Source: Actinopolyspora erythraea (GTDB taxonomy: Bacteria; Actinomycetota; Actinomycetes; Mycobacteriales; Pseudonocardiaceae). From it: a stretch of DNA of 64,000 bases. Below are positions 1-9,270 of this stretch, one piece after another. The stretch is taken from assembly GCF_002263515.1 (NCBI RefSeq), contig NZ_CP022752.1, forward strand, positions 1,922,001 through 1,986,000. The letters are read 5' to 3'. The number at the start of each line of letters is the position of its first letter. Position 1 is the first letter of the stretch. The notes below the pieces were generated by a model. That model made no database searches. It saw only the letters and a list, made by a program, of their open reading frames with translations, and was not told the DNA's origin. The translations under genes and the position numbers were made by a program.

Positions 1-1851
1 GGGGAGGTGAACCGAGCGCTCCCGAGCGCCGTACTCGGTCACCGGGGCGACGAGCACGTCCGGCCCCAGCAGGAACTCGTCGTCCACCTCCCACGCGCGT
101 TCGTCGTCGGGATGGTCGACGAACAGCGGCCGCATCGGGGGCAGACCGCGTTCGTGGGCCACGCGCATCTGCTCCATGAGGTACGGCCGGAGCCGCTCCC
201 GCAGGAACAGCATCTCCCGGATCAGTTCGTAGGCCCGCTGACCGAACGACCACACCTCGTTGGGGCCACCGGTCATCTCGGGCCCCAGCGGCATGCGGGG
301 ATCGCGATTGCCGTGCAGCCGGAACAGCGGGCAGAAGACCCCGTACTGGAACCAGCGCACCACCAGCTCCCGGAAGTACTCCGAGTCGGGATCCCCACCG
401 TGGAACCCGCCGATGTCCGTGGTCCACCAGGGAATCCCGGACAGCGCGACGTTCAACCCGGCGCGCACCTGCGCCCGCAGCGACTCGAACGTGGCGTCGA
501 TGTCGCCGGACCACAGGGCCGCGCCGTAGCGCTGGCTCCCCGCCCACGCGGAGCGGCACAGTGACACGACCTCGGTCTCGCCCTCGGCCCGCATACCGTC
601 GTGGAAGCCCTGCGCGTGGCGCAGCGGGTACAGGTTGAAGACCTCCTGGCCGGGCCCCTCCTCGAACCGCAGGTTCTCCGGGGTTCCGGGCAGGACCTCC
701 GGTTCGCAAGCGTCCAGCCACCACACCCGGACGCCCAGGTCGTAGTAGTTCTCCCTGGCCCTGTCCCAGACGAACCGGCGAGCCCGGGGGTTCGTGGGGT
801 CGTAGAATGCCACGGGCATGGCGACGTCGAAGCCCTTGTCCCGCCACGGCGCGTGGTACGGCACACCGGCCTCGGTCCCGACCAGCATCCCCTCCCGGCT
901 CATCCGCTCGAAGTTCTCGCTGAGCGGGTTGACCGAGGGCCAGATCGAGACCATCAGCCGTACTCCGGCCTCGTCCAGCTCACGCATCATCGCGGCCGGG
1001 TCCGGGTACTCGACGGGGTCGAACCTCCACTCGCCGAGGTGGGGCCAGTGGAAGAAGTCGGAGACGATCACCGACAACGGCAGCTCGCGGCGCCGGTACT
1101 CCCGAACCACTTCCAGCAGTTCCTCCTGGGAGCGGTACCGCAGCTTGCTCTGCCAGAACCCCGCCGCCCACTCGGGAAGCATCGGCGGGTGCCCGGTGGC
1201 CTCGGCGTAGTGCCCCAGCAGTTCGGCCGGTGTTCCGCCCGTGGTGACCCAGTAGTCGAGCTGCCTGGTGCTGTCGGCGATCCATCGGGTTCCGTTGTGG
1301 GCGAACTCGACCCGGCCCACCGCGGGGTTGTTCCACAGGAAGCCGTACCCCCTGCTCGACAGCAGGAAGGGAATGGAGACCTCGGCGTTTCGCTGGACCA
1401 GGTCCAGCACGGTTCCCTTCTGGTCGAGCAGCCCGTGCGTGTGCTGCCCGAGCCCGTAGATCCGTTCCCCCTCGTAGGCCCGGAAGCACTGCTCCATGCG
1501 CCGGCTGTGACCCGACCCGGAGCCGTACAACCTCGGCCCGGGCCACCAGAAGTGCGCGGGCCGCTCGGCCAGCAGCTCCGCACCGTCGGCGTCGACGAAA
1601 CGCAGCATCCCCTCCGGATCGACCTCGGCGCACAGCGCACCGTGCGTGATCCGAGCGAGGGAGTCCCCGATGTCGATCACGGGGGACTCGCCCGAGCCGG
1701 GGCGCTCCCCGAGCGCGCTCGGCAGGTCGTCGAGCAGGGGAGCGAACCCGGCGCGTATCCGCAGACTGTCCGCGCCCCACGGTTCGATCCGCACGACCTC
1801 CTGGCCGCTCGTCCACTCCAGGGCCCCGTCGTTCTCGCGGGCACCTCGCAT
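1..1851 (-). CDS. GH31 alpha-xylosidase/alpha-glucosidase-like enzyme, 3' end outside window
   Basis: This reading frame has no stop before the window edge, so 617 residues are visible and the C-terminus is missing. It is a glycoside hydrolase of family 31 (YicI/XylS type), which removes terminal alpha-linked xylose or glucose with retention. The nucleophile motif WWLDACEPE is present with Asp near residue 380, followed by the SGDI acid/base region and PWWTTDIGGF, all typical of the (beta/alpha)8 barrel. No signal peptide is seen, so it should act in the cytoplasm on imported oligosaccharide. The ATG at 1851 follows an AGGAGG 8 nt upstream. It lies 136 nt downstream of the two sugar permeases on the same strand and is probably the last or next gene of that operon. 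Exact substrate cannot be told from the sequence; xyloglucan- or isoprimeverose-like sugars are a reasonable guess. Confidence 0.9.
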   Translation of the reverse strand, partial: MRGARENDGALEWTSGQEVVRIEPWGADSLRIRAGFAPLLDDLPSALGERPGSGESPVIDIGDSLARITHGALCAEVDPEGMLRFVDADGAELLAERPAHFWWPGPRLYGSGSGHSRRMEQCFRAYEGERIYGLGQHTHGLLDQKGTVLDLVQRNAEVSIPFLLSSRGYGFLWNNPAVGRVEFAHNGTRWIADSTRQLDYWVTTGGTPAELLGHYAEATGHPPMLPEWAAGFWQSKLRYRSQEELLEVVREYRRRELPLSVIVSDFFHWPHLGEWRFDPVEYPDPAAMMRELDEAGVRLMVSIWPSVNPLSENFERMSREGMLVGTEAGVPYHAPWRDKGFDVAMPVAFYDPTNPRARRFVWDRARENYYDLGVRVWWLDACEPEVLPGTPENLRFEEGPGQEVFNLYPLRHAQGFHDGMRAEGETEVVSLCRSAWAGSQRYGAALWSGDIDATFESLRAQVRAGLNVALSGIPWWTTDIGGFHGGDPDSEYFRELVVRWFQYGVFCPLFRLHGNRDPRMPLGPEMTGGPNEVWSFGQRAYELIREMLFLRERLRPYLMEQMRVAHERGLPPMRPLFVDHPDDERAWEVDDEFLLGPDVLVAPVTEYGARERSVHLP

Positions 1852-1987
1852 GATCCTGCCTCCTGTCGCGGTGGATGGTCGGGGCCGTCCGGCCCACGTC
1901 GCGGGAAGAGCGCACGTCGTCCCGAACCGGTTCCGGAAACGGGGCGCCGGGCGGTGCGGCCCCTCGTGACCGGTGATTGCCGTGGCC

Positions 1988-2806
1988 TCACTCCTTCACG
2001 CCGCCCCCGGTGATGCCCGCCGCCACGTACCGCTGCGCGGTGAGCAGCAGGAAAGCGGCCGGGATCGACGCCAGTACGGCGGTGGCCATGACGCCGTTCC
2101 AGTTCGTGGTCTGGTTGCCGACGAAGCGGTAGATGCCGACGGTGATCGGCTGGATGGTGTTGCCCGTGGTGAAGCTGACCGCGAACAGGAAGTCGGCCCA
2201 GGCGAACAGGAAGCTGAACAGACCGGCCGTGATCAGCGCGTTGCGGCACACCGGCAGCACCACCGACCCGAAGGTGCGCCATTGGCCGCAGCCGTCCACC
2301 CGGGCCGCCTCGATCAGCTCGCCGGGCACCCCGCTCATGAAGGTGCGCAGGATCAGAACCGCGAACGGGACGGTCAGCGTCGAGTCGGCCAGTATCATGC
2401 CGGCATAGCTGTCCAGCAGTCCGAGCTGGCTGAACACCGGGTAGAGGGAGTTGGCCATCACGATGCCGGGCACCATCTGCACCAGCAGCACTACCAGCAC
2501 CAGTGCCAGCGTGCCGCGCAGCCGGAACCTGGCGAGAGCGTAAGCGGCCGGCGCGCTCACCAGCAGGGTGAACAACACCGTGCCCAGTGCGATCACCAGG
2601 CTGGTGAGCAGGTGCGAACCCTGCGTGCGCAGGGCCTCGGCGTAGCCGCTCCAAGTGGGTTCGAAGGGGAACCACACCGGGGGCGTCCGCAGCAGCGCCT
2701 CACTGCTCTGCAACGACACGTTGATCATCCAGTAGACCGGTGCGAGGAAGACGAGCACCAGGACGACCCCGACGATCGTGTTGGTCACGCGTTGGGTGGT
2801 ACTCAT
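1988..2806 (-). CDS. Carbohydrate ABC transporter permease (MalG type)
   Basis: The 272-residue product is a membrane permease of the CUT1 sugar ABC family, the MalG-like partner. It has about six hydrophobic segments and the EAA loop EAARVDGCGQWRTF...LP that docks on the ATPase. The ATG at 2806 overlaps the stop of the preceding permease by 4 nt (ATGA), which implies translational coupling and fixes the start; a longer in-frame extension would run deep into the upstream gene. The operon has no ATP-binding gene inside the window. In actinomycetes such systems usually share the MsiK ATPase encoded elsewhere, which is inference here. Confidence 0.93.
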   Translation of the reverse strand: MSTTQRVTNTIVGVVLVLVFLAPVYWMINVSLQSSEALLRTPPVWFPFEPTWSGYAEALRTQGSHLLTSLVIALGTVLFTLLVSAPAAYALARFRLRGTLALVLVVLLVQMVPGIVMANSLYPVFSQLGLLDSYAGMILADSTLTVPFAVLILRTFMSGVPGELIEAARVDGCGQWRTFGSVVLPVCRNALITAGLFSFLFAWADFLFAVSFTTGNTIQPITVGIYRFVGNQTTNWNGVMATAVLASIPAAFLLLTAQRYVAAGITGGGVKE

Positions 2807-3765
2807 CCCCGCCCTCCCCGCGATTGGAAGGTGTCCCGGATGGATCGCAGGTAGAACAGCGCGAACACCAGCGCGATCACGATGAGGATGTTGCCCACCG
2901 CGGCCCCCTGCCCGAAGTCGAACTCCTCGAACGAGAGCGCGAACGACCAGGTGGTCAGCGTCTCGCTGGCGTTGGCGGGACCACCGCCGGTGAGGATCAT
3001 GATCATGTCGAACACCTTGAGCGTGTAGATCAGCCCCAACATCAGCACGATGGCGATCACGGGGCGCAGCAGCGGCAGGGTGATGTGCCGGAAGCGCTGC
3101 CACGGGCCCGCGCCGTCAAGGGCGGCCGCCTCGTAGAGCGAACCCGGCACGGCCTGCAGTCCGCTGTGGAGAATGACCAGGTTGAAGGGGACGCCCACCC
3201 AGACGTTGGCTATGATCGCCGAGAGCAGCGCGTACCGCGTGCTCGACAACCACGGGACCGGGTCCGAGATCAGGTGCAGCCCCAGCAGCAACTGGTTGAG
3301 CACCCCGAACCCCTCGTCGTAGATCCAGCGGAACACCGCACCGGAAACCACCAGTGGCAACAACCAAGGCAGCAGCAGTAGTCCGCGCAGCACCCCGCTG
3401 AGTGGAAAGCGCCGCTGGAAGAACACCGCCAGCCCCAGCCCGATCGCGAACTGCGGCGCCAGCGATCCCACCGTGAACAGGACGGTGTTGAGCACGGCGG
3501 TGCCGAAGATCGGATCGGTGAGTAGCCCCACGTAGTTGTCCAGCCCCACGAACGGGGAACCGCCCTCGTAGAACGAGGCCACGGTCCACTCCTGGAAACT
3601 CATCGTCAGGTTCCGCAGGACCGGGTAGCAGAAGAACAGCAGCAGGAAGACCACCATCGGCAGGACGAAGGTCCACTGGACCAGACGTTCCCGACCACCA
3701 CCCGTACCGCTCCGAACACGTCTTACCGGTGCGGTGCCGTTCACCGGTTCCGTTTTCGTCGTCAT
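2803..3765 (-). CDS. Carbohydrate ABC transporter permease (MalF type)
   Basis: This 320-residue protein is the MalF-like permease of the same importer. After a charged cytoplasmic tail of about 30 residues come six hydrophobic helices and the conserved EAA loop (EAAALDGAGPWQRF...LP) near the C-terminus. ATG at 3765 is preferred; an in-frame GTG at 3774 is an alternative, and the ribosome-binding site is weak in either case. The gene begins 28 nt after the binding-protein gene and overlaps the MalG-type gene by 4 nt, so binding protein, MalF-like and MalG-like proteins are made from one transcript and should form one complex. Confidence 0.93.
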   Translation of the reverse strand: MTTKTEPVNGTAPVRRVRSGTGGGRERLVQWTFVLPMVVFLLLFFCYPVLRNLTMSFQEWTVASFYEGGSPFVGLDNYVGLLTDPIFGTAVLNTVLFTVGSLAPQFAIGLGLAVFFQRRFPLSGVLRGLLLLPWLLPLVVSGAVFRWIYDEGFGVLNQLLLGLHLISDPVPWLSSTRYALLSAIIANVWVGVPFNLVILHSGLQAVPGSLYEAAALDGAGPWQRFRHITLPLLRPVIAIVLMLGLIYTLKVFDMIMILTGGGPANASETLTTWSFALSFEEFDFGQGAAVGNILIVIALVFALFYLRSIRDTFQSRGGRG

Positions 3766-3793
3766 GGCAACCACCCACTCGACAGCGTCGACG

Positions 3794-5137
3794 TCAGTCC
3801 GCGGTATCCGCGACGCGCGCGGCTCGTTGCAGTGCTTGTCGGGGGCTGGTCGACCCTGCGATCGTCGCCTGGATCGCGTCGGCCAATGCCTGTGAGACCT
3901 CGCGGTAGCGCGGGCCCAGTTCGGCGGTGCGGGCTCGGCCCGTCGCCACTTCCTCGACGAACGGCTCCATGACAGGACGCTCGCGGGCGTACTGCTCGGC
4001 CACCTCCGTGCGGGCGGGCACGTAGGCGTGGTCGGTCGTCCAGTCCAGCATGTTGTCCCGTTCGAGCAAGCAGCCCAGCACGCGCGCCGCGTCGCGCTGC
4101 CGTTCCGGAGTGGTCTCCGGGATCGCGCCGATCTCCCCGCCCAGCGGCACCACCGGTGGGGTGCCGGTGCTCGGCGTCGGAAGCGGGACGATCCCGTAGT
4201 CGGTCCCCGATTCGTCCAGCGAGGACAGCGCCCATGACCCGTTGATCATCATGGCGGCGTGTCCGCTGGTGAAGCGGTCGATGACGTCGTTCTGGTTCCA
4301 GTTGACCACCGATCTCGACGCCAGACCGTCCTCGACCAGGCCGGACCAGAACCGCAGTGCCTCGACCGATTTCCGAGAGTCCAGTTCGTCCAGTTCGCCG
4401 CCGTTGCTCCACAGGAAGGGTTCGAACTGCCATGCGCCCTCCTCGGAGGCGATGGCCGAGAACGCGATCCCGTGGGTGGATCCGCTGGTGAGCGCTCCTG
4501 CCGTTGCGCGCAGCTCCCGCCAGGTGTCCGGTGGTTCGAGGCCCGCCCGTTCGAACAGGGTGCGGTTGTAGAACAAGGCGAGTCCGTTCACCCCGGGGGC
4601 CAGCCCGTACAGTTCTCCCCGGTACCTACCGGCCTCGACGATGCCTGGGAAGTAGCCCTCCCCGCTGAGGCCGTACTGGCCGAGCTCGGTGAGCGCCCCG
4701 GTCTCGGCCACCGTCTTGAGATCCGGGTTGTCGACGAACAACAGGTCCGGAAGCGAGTGAGCGGTGGCGTCCCTGAGGACCTTGGGCATCAGCTGGTCCA
4801 CCGGAACGTTCTGCCTGCGGATCCGCAGTCCGAATCGTTCGGCGCACCGGTCGAGCACGGAGCGGAACTGCCTACTGGCCTCGGCGCTGGTGTAGTGGTC
4901 GAGCTCGACGACCACATCCGATGGGCGGGAACTCACCCCGCCGGCGCACCCGCTCGTGACCAGGGCCAGAGCCATTCCGACGGTGACGGTCCGCGCCGTC
5001 GGACGGGAGCGCGGTCGGGTCCGGTGGCGGAGCTTCGTGGGGCTTTCCGTTCGTCGGTGTTCCGACGAGTGGTGGATTCGGTGTGCTCTGGAACGAGGTT
5101 GTCGAAGCGATTCGACGATACGGGGAAGTAATCGCAC
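3794..5137 (-). CDS. Extracellular sugar-binding lipoprotein of the ABC importer
   Basis: The product is a family 1 solute-binding protein that would hand a sugar to the adjacent permeases. The lipobox LVTSGC is clear, and the mature part carries the typical FYNRTLF...P.TW.EL segment. The start is uncertain. ATG at 4975 would leave only nine residues before the lipobox Cys and no positive n-region. GTG at 5137, preceded by GAAGG 8 nt upstream, gives 447 residues but an unusually long Arg-rich leader of about 50 residues. No other NTG codon exists between them. If 5137 is right, the LacI-type palindrome at 5101-5116 lies inside the coding region. The rest of the family match is secure. Confidence 0.85.
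   Translation of the reverse strand: MRLLPRIVESLRQPRSRAHRIHHSSEHRRTESPTKLRHRTRPRSRPTARTVTVGMALALVTSGCAGGVSSRPSDVVVELDHYTSAEASRQFRSVLDRCAERFGLRIRRQNVPVDQLMPKVLRDATAHSLPDLLFVDNPDLKTVAETGALTELGQYGLSGEGYFPGIVEAGRYRGELYGLAPGVNGLALFYNRTLFERAGLEPPDTWRELRATAGALTSGSTHGIAFSAIASEEGAWQFEPFLWSNGGELDELDSRKSVEALRFWSGLVEDGLASRSVVNWNQNDVIDRFTSGHAAMMINGSWALSSLDESGTDYGIVPLPTPSTGTPPVVPLGGEIGAIPETTPERQRDAARVLGCLLERDNMLDWTTDHAYVPARTEVAEQYARERPVMEPFVEEVATGRARTAELGPRYREVSQALADAIQATIAGSTSPRQALQRAARVADTAD
5101..5116. promoter_or_regulatory. LacI-family operator-like palindrome, proximal
   Basis: GTCGAAGCGATTCGAC has two 6-bp arms (GTCGAA/TTCGAC) around a CG-containing centre, the usual form of LacI-family operators in actinomycete sugar operons. 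It lies just upstream of, or within, the 5' end of the sugar-binding lipoprotein gene, depending on the true start. The same core recurs at 5515-5528. No LacI-type regulator gene is in the window, so it is presumably encoded beyond the left edge or elsewhere. Confidence 0.65.
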
Positions 5138-5514
5138 CGCTGCCACCTTCTTCCGGTCCCGTGACGTGCCTGGCGTGCTCCGGGGGTGGGGTCCCGGCCC
5201 GTGCGTCGCAGCGGGCACGCCGGAGCGCACCGCCCCCGACGGATCCGGCGAGCCCGGAGAGCGCGGGCACGTTCGCGTCGTTGCACGGCGGAAGTTCGAC
5301 GGTGGTCACGTCACCGATGGGTCGGTGGGGCGTTCCCGCCGTCCCGGGTGGTCGGTGCCCCGTGAGATCGGGATGCTCTCCCGCGCTCTCCGGAACGGAC
5401 CACTCGTCACCGGTCACAGGGGGCGGAGTGCGGGTCGGGATCCGGCTGTGTCGGGCGGCGTCGGCGGTCGTTGGCATGCGCTGTTCTCATCCGTACCGAA
5501 CGAACTTCCACTTT

Positions 5515-5528
5515 TCGAAGCGCTTCGA
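5515..5528. promoter_or_regulatory. LacI-family operator-like palindrome, distal
   Basis: TCGAAGCGCTTCGA is a perfect 14-bp palindrome that shares the TCGAAGCG core with the site at 5101-5116. It sits at the far end of the region between the sugar operon and ltrA. The interval 5138-5650 holds these two sites and the hairpin at 5563-5609, but no gene that I can support. Two sites about 400 bp apart would allow looping by a tetrameric regulator or mark two promoters. Confidence 0.65.
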
Positions 5529-5562
5529 CAGTACGGTAGACAGTGATCGGCATCACGTCAAT

Positions 5563-5609
5563 GGACGATCTCGCCGAACGAGGAAGCGGAAGGTTCGGCG
5601 AGATCGTCC
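5563..5609 (-). terminator. Strong hairpin, likely terminator of the LtrA gene
   Basis: A perfect 17-bp stem (arms 5563-5579 and 5593-5609, loop 13 nt) lies about 40 nt past the stop of the leftward LtrA gene. It lacks a long T-run, as is common in actinomycetes. It would insulate ltrA from the sugar operon, which is transcribed in the same direction. Confidence 0.7.
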
Positions 5610-5650
5610 TGCGGGCGGGGAGCGCTGTCCGCTGTACCGGAGGGCGCGGT

Positions 5651-6859
5651 TCACCCCGCCGTGGTGGGGGATGTTCCTCGTGAGGTCAGCTGGGTGACCA
5701 CGGCCAGTGTCGCCATGACCGCGACGGTGGCCACTCCGATGGCCAGCGAGGGAACCGCGTGGCCGAGCACCAGGCCGAGGGCGCCGACGACGACCAGCGC
5801 CGTGGCGGCCACGTAGCGGGCGCGGGCCACCGCGCCGGTGCGCGAGCGCAGGAACAGGATGTTTCCGGCCAGGTAGATCAGCGGTCCACCCACGGTGGTC
5901 AGCACCACCGAGGGGTCGGTTTCGGTGTGGCTGATGCGCAGCTCGATGGAGACGGCCACGACGATCGCGCCCGCCACCATCAAGGCGTGGGCGTAGGCGA
6001 ACGCCGAGCGCAACGCCCTGGTGCTCGCGTCACCCCTGCTGGCCTGGGTGTCCTGCCCCGCCAGCGCGAAGTAGGCCCACCACAGCACGAACAGGCCGAC
6101 GAACCCGAGCAGTGTGGCCACGACGGCGCGGGAGGTGATCGGGTCGAGCTCGGAGAGCGTGAACCCCATGATCAGGATGGATTCGCCGAGTGCGATGATG
6201 AACACTCCCCGGTTGCGTTCGGCGAGGTGTTCGGGGTCGGTGGGCCAGGTGTGCATCGGTGCCGAACCCAGCCCGGGGAAGCGGAACTCGAATCGAGGGG
6301 CCGCCACGTCCACGACCAGCGCGACCAGCCAGACGACCAGTCGCGCGGTGGGGTCGAGAAACGCTCCCACGAGCCACAGCACGCCCGCTGAGGTGCTCCA
6401 GGCGAGCAGGTTCGTGTAGTTCTTCGCCAGCACGTGCCCACGCAGCGCCACGGCCATGAAGGCCGCTCGCCCGACCTGGGCGGCCACGTAGCAGGTCGCG
6501 AACAACAGGCCGTCCTCGGCGAAGGCGTGCGGCAGCCCGAGTGACATGCCCAGCGCTGCGAGCATCAGCAAGCCGTTGAGGACCCGCACGAGTCCGCTGC
6601 TGGGATCCAGCCAGTTCATCGCCCAGGCCGAGTAGTTCCAGGCCCACCACACCGCCCCGAACAGCAGGGCCACCTCCAGCACACCCAACCAGCTGAGGTG
6701 GGCGAGCAGCGTGTGCGAGACCTGGATGATCGCGAAGACGTAGACCAGGTCGAAGAACAGCTCGATCGGCGCGACTTCCGAACGTCGAGCACCCTCCGAC
6801 CGCATCAGGCGGGGCTGTTCCGGTTGTTGTGCTCGCTGCGGAGCGGGATCCTGGCTCAC
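5651..6859 (-). CDS. Low temperature requirement protein A (LtrA) family membrane protein
   Basis: The 402-residue protein is a polytopic membrane protein of the LtrA family, whose biochemical role is not established. It carries the family N-terminal signature VAPIELFFDLVYVFAI near residue 29, then about ten hydrophobic helices, including the ALGES segment (FIIALGESILI). Translation starts at a GTG preceded by AAGGAT. It stands alone, bounded by a strong hairpin on its 3' side, and nothing in its context says more about function. Confidence 0.88.
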   Translation of the reverse strand: MSQDPAPQRAQQPEQPRLMRSEGARRSEVAPIELFFDLVYVFAIIQVSHTLLAHLSWLGVLEVALLFGAVWWAWNYSAWAMNWLDPSSGLVRVLNGLLMLAALGMSLGLPHAFAEDGLLFATCYVAAQVGRAAFMAVALRGHVLAKNYTNLLAWSTSAGVLWLVGAFLDPTARLVVWLVALVVDVAAPRFEFRFPGLGSAPMHTWPTDPEHLAERNRGVFIIALGESILIMGFTLSELDPITSRAVVATLLGFVGLFVLWWAYFALAGQDTQASRGDASTRALRSAFAYAHALMVAGAIVVAVSIELRISHTETDPSVVLTTVGGPLIYLAGNILFLRSRTGAVARARYVAATALVVVGALGLVLGHAVPSLAIGVATVAVMATLAVVTQLTSRGTSPTTAG

Positions 6860-7295
6860 GAGATCCTTCCTGGCGGTGGGTGGGCCGTGTCGGAGGGGAT
6901 TCTAGGTCGCTTCGGCGGTCTCGGCTCGGAAAGTCCCGCCGGTCCGTCCGCGTGTCGTGCGTTCGGAAAGTCGTGAAGCCGCACGATCACGTCCGTCGTC
7001 CCCAGAGGTCGGTGCTGTCCAGTCGGGAAGAGGGAGATTCGCCAGCGACACCGACGGCGGGAGTGGAAGCGCGGACTCTGCTTGAGGGCGGCGAGACCGA
7101 CCAGGGAAGAGCGATGTTGCGGCAGCGGCGCTCCGTGCTGCTGCCGGAGCGGCCCAGTGCGGACCGACACGCCAGAGGTGGCGCCGCACGGCAGGAGGAG
7201 GGGTCGCCGGCCGAGGACTGATACACAGCTCGGGAGACTTCGCCGTGAACATCCGCAAGGAGACGAGCCGAGCCGGATGCGGCCGCGGGAACCGA
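6860..7295. other. Non-coding interval upstream of ltrA and left of the integrated element
   Basis: This stretch should hold the ltrA promoter. Frames open on either strand here have no family-like sequence, no good ribosome-binding site and poor codon bias, so I call no gene. The left boundary repeat of the integrated element starts at about 7296. Confidence 0.5.
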
Positions 7296-7397
7296 GATCG
7301 GCCGCTGTTGACACCGCCCCAGCGCAGCGGCCGGTTCTCGGGGAGTGGTGTGGGATACCCCGGTCCGACTCGAACGGACACCGCACGGAGTTTGAGT
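7296..7397. repeat. Left attachment-site repeat (att), imperfect copy of the tRNA 3' half and flank
   Basis: This segment repeats 12763-12863 in direct orientation. Two blocks are identical, 22 bp (7315-7336 versus 12782-12803) and 24 bp (7358-7381 versus 12824-12847), with partial matches between and after them. The 24-bp block is the T-arm and acceptor part of the tRNA at 12821-12894, and the match continues weakly to the anticodon loop (TTTGAGT). This is the arrangement expected for the remote att site of an element integrated in the 3' end of a tRNA gene. Confidence 0.8.
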
Positions 7398-7530
7398 GGT
7401 TCCGCGATCCTGCTCGTGACCTGCGACGTTGCTGACGCTCGGCTCGGGCTGTCCGTGTATCGGCCACCAGAGCCCCCGGAGCTTGCTACTGTGATCGTGC
7501 TGTGACCGTCAGCTGGCAGGAGGAGGCTTT

Positions 7531-7875
7531 GTGTCCGGTGGCCTTCCCGGCAGCGTGGAGAAGCTGACGCGGCTGATCAACGAGCTGGATCGTGCTGCCG
7601 ACCACATCACCGCGACGAACAGAGCGTTGAGCGATGCGAGAGGTCGTCACCGGAGCTCTGGGGGCGACAACGTCAGCGAGGAGTTCCGGGGCAGCTGGTC
7701 GCACGGGACCAGCAAGGTCGCCGAGGACGCCAAGGCAGTCGAGGCTTCGCGGACTGGAGGGAACGGACGGTCTGCTGAGGACAGCTTCACCACATTGAGC
7801 AACGCCTGTCGGATTGATGACAGCTCGTTGGTGCCCGAGGGATACCCAGCGAGTCCTGCCCTCACAGCGTCGTGA
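7531..7875 (+). CDS. Small helical hypothetical protein, possible WXG100-like partner
   Basis: The 114-residue product is not recognised. Its first half is predicted helical and amphipathic (SVEKLTRLINELDRAADHI), as in small ESX/WXG100 partners, but no WXG turn is present. Translation begins at GTG 7531 behind a strong AGGAGGAG. It lies 45 nt before the WXG-containing gene on the same strand, the usual place for a secretion partner, and its length suits that. The C-terminal half is Ser/Gly-rich and low in complexity. A role as chaperone or co-substrate of the next protein is inference from position only. Confidence 0.6.
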   Translation: MSGGLPGSVEKLTRLINELDRAADHITATNRALSDARGRHRSSGGDNVSEEFRGSWSHGTSKVAEDAKAVEASRTGGNGRSAEDSFTTLSNACRIDDSSLVPEGYPASPALTAS

Positions 7876-7920
7876 TGCGCACCGACTACTGCAGCAGCGA
7901 TTGGACGAGGAAAGCCGAGC

Positions 7921-9270
7921 ATGTCCGGAACTTCCGAGTACCCGGCGTTAGGGTTCGACCCCGCTCCCGGCGATGCGAGCACGGTCGAATCCGTGGCCGA
8001 GGACCTTCAGCAGGTCGCAACCAAGATGGGCAATGCCCGCGAAGCTCTGGCCGAGATCGGAGACCAGGATGGGCTTTGGGAGGGCAAGGCAGCCGAGGCG
8101 TTCCTGGGAACCGTGGGTGAACTGCCGAAGTACTTGGACCAGGCACACCGTTCGCTCAGTGGGGCTTCCAAGACCCTGACCCAGTGGTCGCACGACCTGA
8201 GCTCTATGCAGCAGAAGGCGCGTAGCTACGAGGCCGAGGCCGCTGCCGCGCGGCAGCGGGTCCGCGAGGCGGAGTCGAACCCGAACTTGGGACTGGCGAA
8301 TCAGCGCTTTTCCGACCAGGCATCCCTGCAGGAAGCCGAGCGCAAGCTGGCTGATGCCCGAGCTGCGTTGAACAAGGCCAATGCTGACCTGGAAGCGATC
8401 CTCGAACAGGCCAAGCGGTTGTTGCGGCAGCACGACGACGTGGCCCAGGACGTCGAGGACGCGTTGCGTCGGGCCGCCGACGAGGCTCCGGAGAAGCCCG
8501 GGTTGCTGGAACGTCTCGGTAACGCGCTCGAAGAGCTTGGCGAGAGTATTAGTGACGCCGCTGACCAGGCGTGGCAGTGGATCCAAGACCACGCGGACGT
8601 GATCGCGAAGGTCGGTGACGTGTTGAGCACCGTCGGCACGGTGCTCAGTGTCGTCGCGGCAGCGACGAGTTGGATTCCCGGCGTCAACGCCGTCACCGCG
8701 TGCGCGGCCGTCGGCGTGAGTGCCGCCGCGTTGGGTACACACGCGTTGGCGAAAGCAGCCGGTGCCGACGTGTCGTGGTCGAAGATGGCGTTCGACGCGA
8801 TCGGCATGATCCCCGGCGGCGGTGCCGCTAAAGGTGGTCTCGCCGCGGCCAAGGTCGTACCGAAGGCCGTCAAGTCGGGGAAGACTGCTGCCAAGTTCGC
8901 TGACACGGGCAAGGTCGCAGCTGGTGCGGAGGCCGCTGGCAAGACGTTGAACCGTGCGGGGGCGCAGGCTGTTGGATCTCGGGCGAACATGGTGAACAAG
9001 GCACTCAAACCGTTCGGTGGGGAGGGCGTCGCCCTGAATTCCTGGAAGACCGGCGAGCGTGCCATGGTGACCGGTTCGGAAAAGATGGCGCACACCGCTC
9101 AGAGCGGTGCGGCAGTAGCCGCCGGCACGGGTGTGCTCGCGGCCGAGAAGAGCGCCATCATGGTCGGAAAATGGGAAGCTCAGCCCTACATCGAGAAGGG
9201 CGAGAACGCTGTCAAGGACGCGGCAGGAAACGCGACTCGCGGCTTCCAGAACGCACTGGCTGCGCGGTGA
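7921..9270 (+). CDS. WXG/LXG-like putative type VII secretion substrate
   Basis: The 449-residue protein begins with a helical WXG100-like module carrying the turn W53-E54-G55 in GLWEGKAAEAF. A long coiled coil (about 80-200) and a glycine/alanine-rich hydrophobic segment (about 235-300) follow. This is the layout of the N-terminal part of T7SS-delivered polymorphic toxins. However, the C-terminus is Ala/Lys-rich and helical and has no recognisable toxin domain. The ATG at 7921 follows a GAGGAAAG-type site. Its stop overlaps the start of the next gene (GTGA). It may be an orphan delivery module that lost its toxin, or a carrier for the product of the small genes downstream. Confidence 0.7.
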   Translation: MSGTSEYPALGFDPAPGDASTVESVAEDLQQVATKMGNAREALAEIGDQDGLWEGKAAEAFLGTVGELPKYLDQAHRSLSGASKTLTQWSHDLSSMQQKARSYEAEAAAARQRVREAESNPNLGLANQRFSDQASLQEAERKLADARAALNKANADLEAILEQAKRLLRQHDDVAQDVEDALRRAADEAPEKPGLLERLGNALEELGESISDAADQAWQWIQDHADVIAKVGDVLSTVGTVLSVVAAATSWIPGVNAVTACAAVGVSAAALGTHALAKAAGADVSWSKMAFDAIGMIPGGGAAKGGLAAAKVVPKAVKSGKTAAKFADTGKVAAGAEAAGKTLNRAGAQAVGSRANMVNKALKPFGGEGVALNSWKTGERAMVTGSEKMAHTAQSGAAVAAGTGVLAAEKSAIMVGKWEAQPYIEKGENAVKDAAGNATRGFQNALAAR

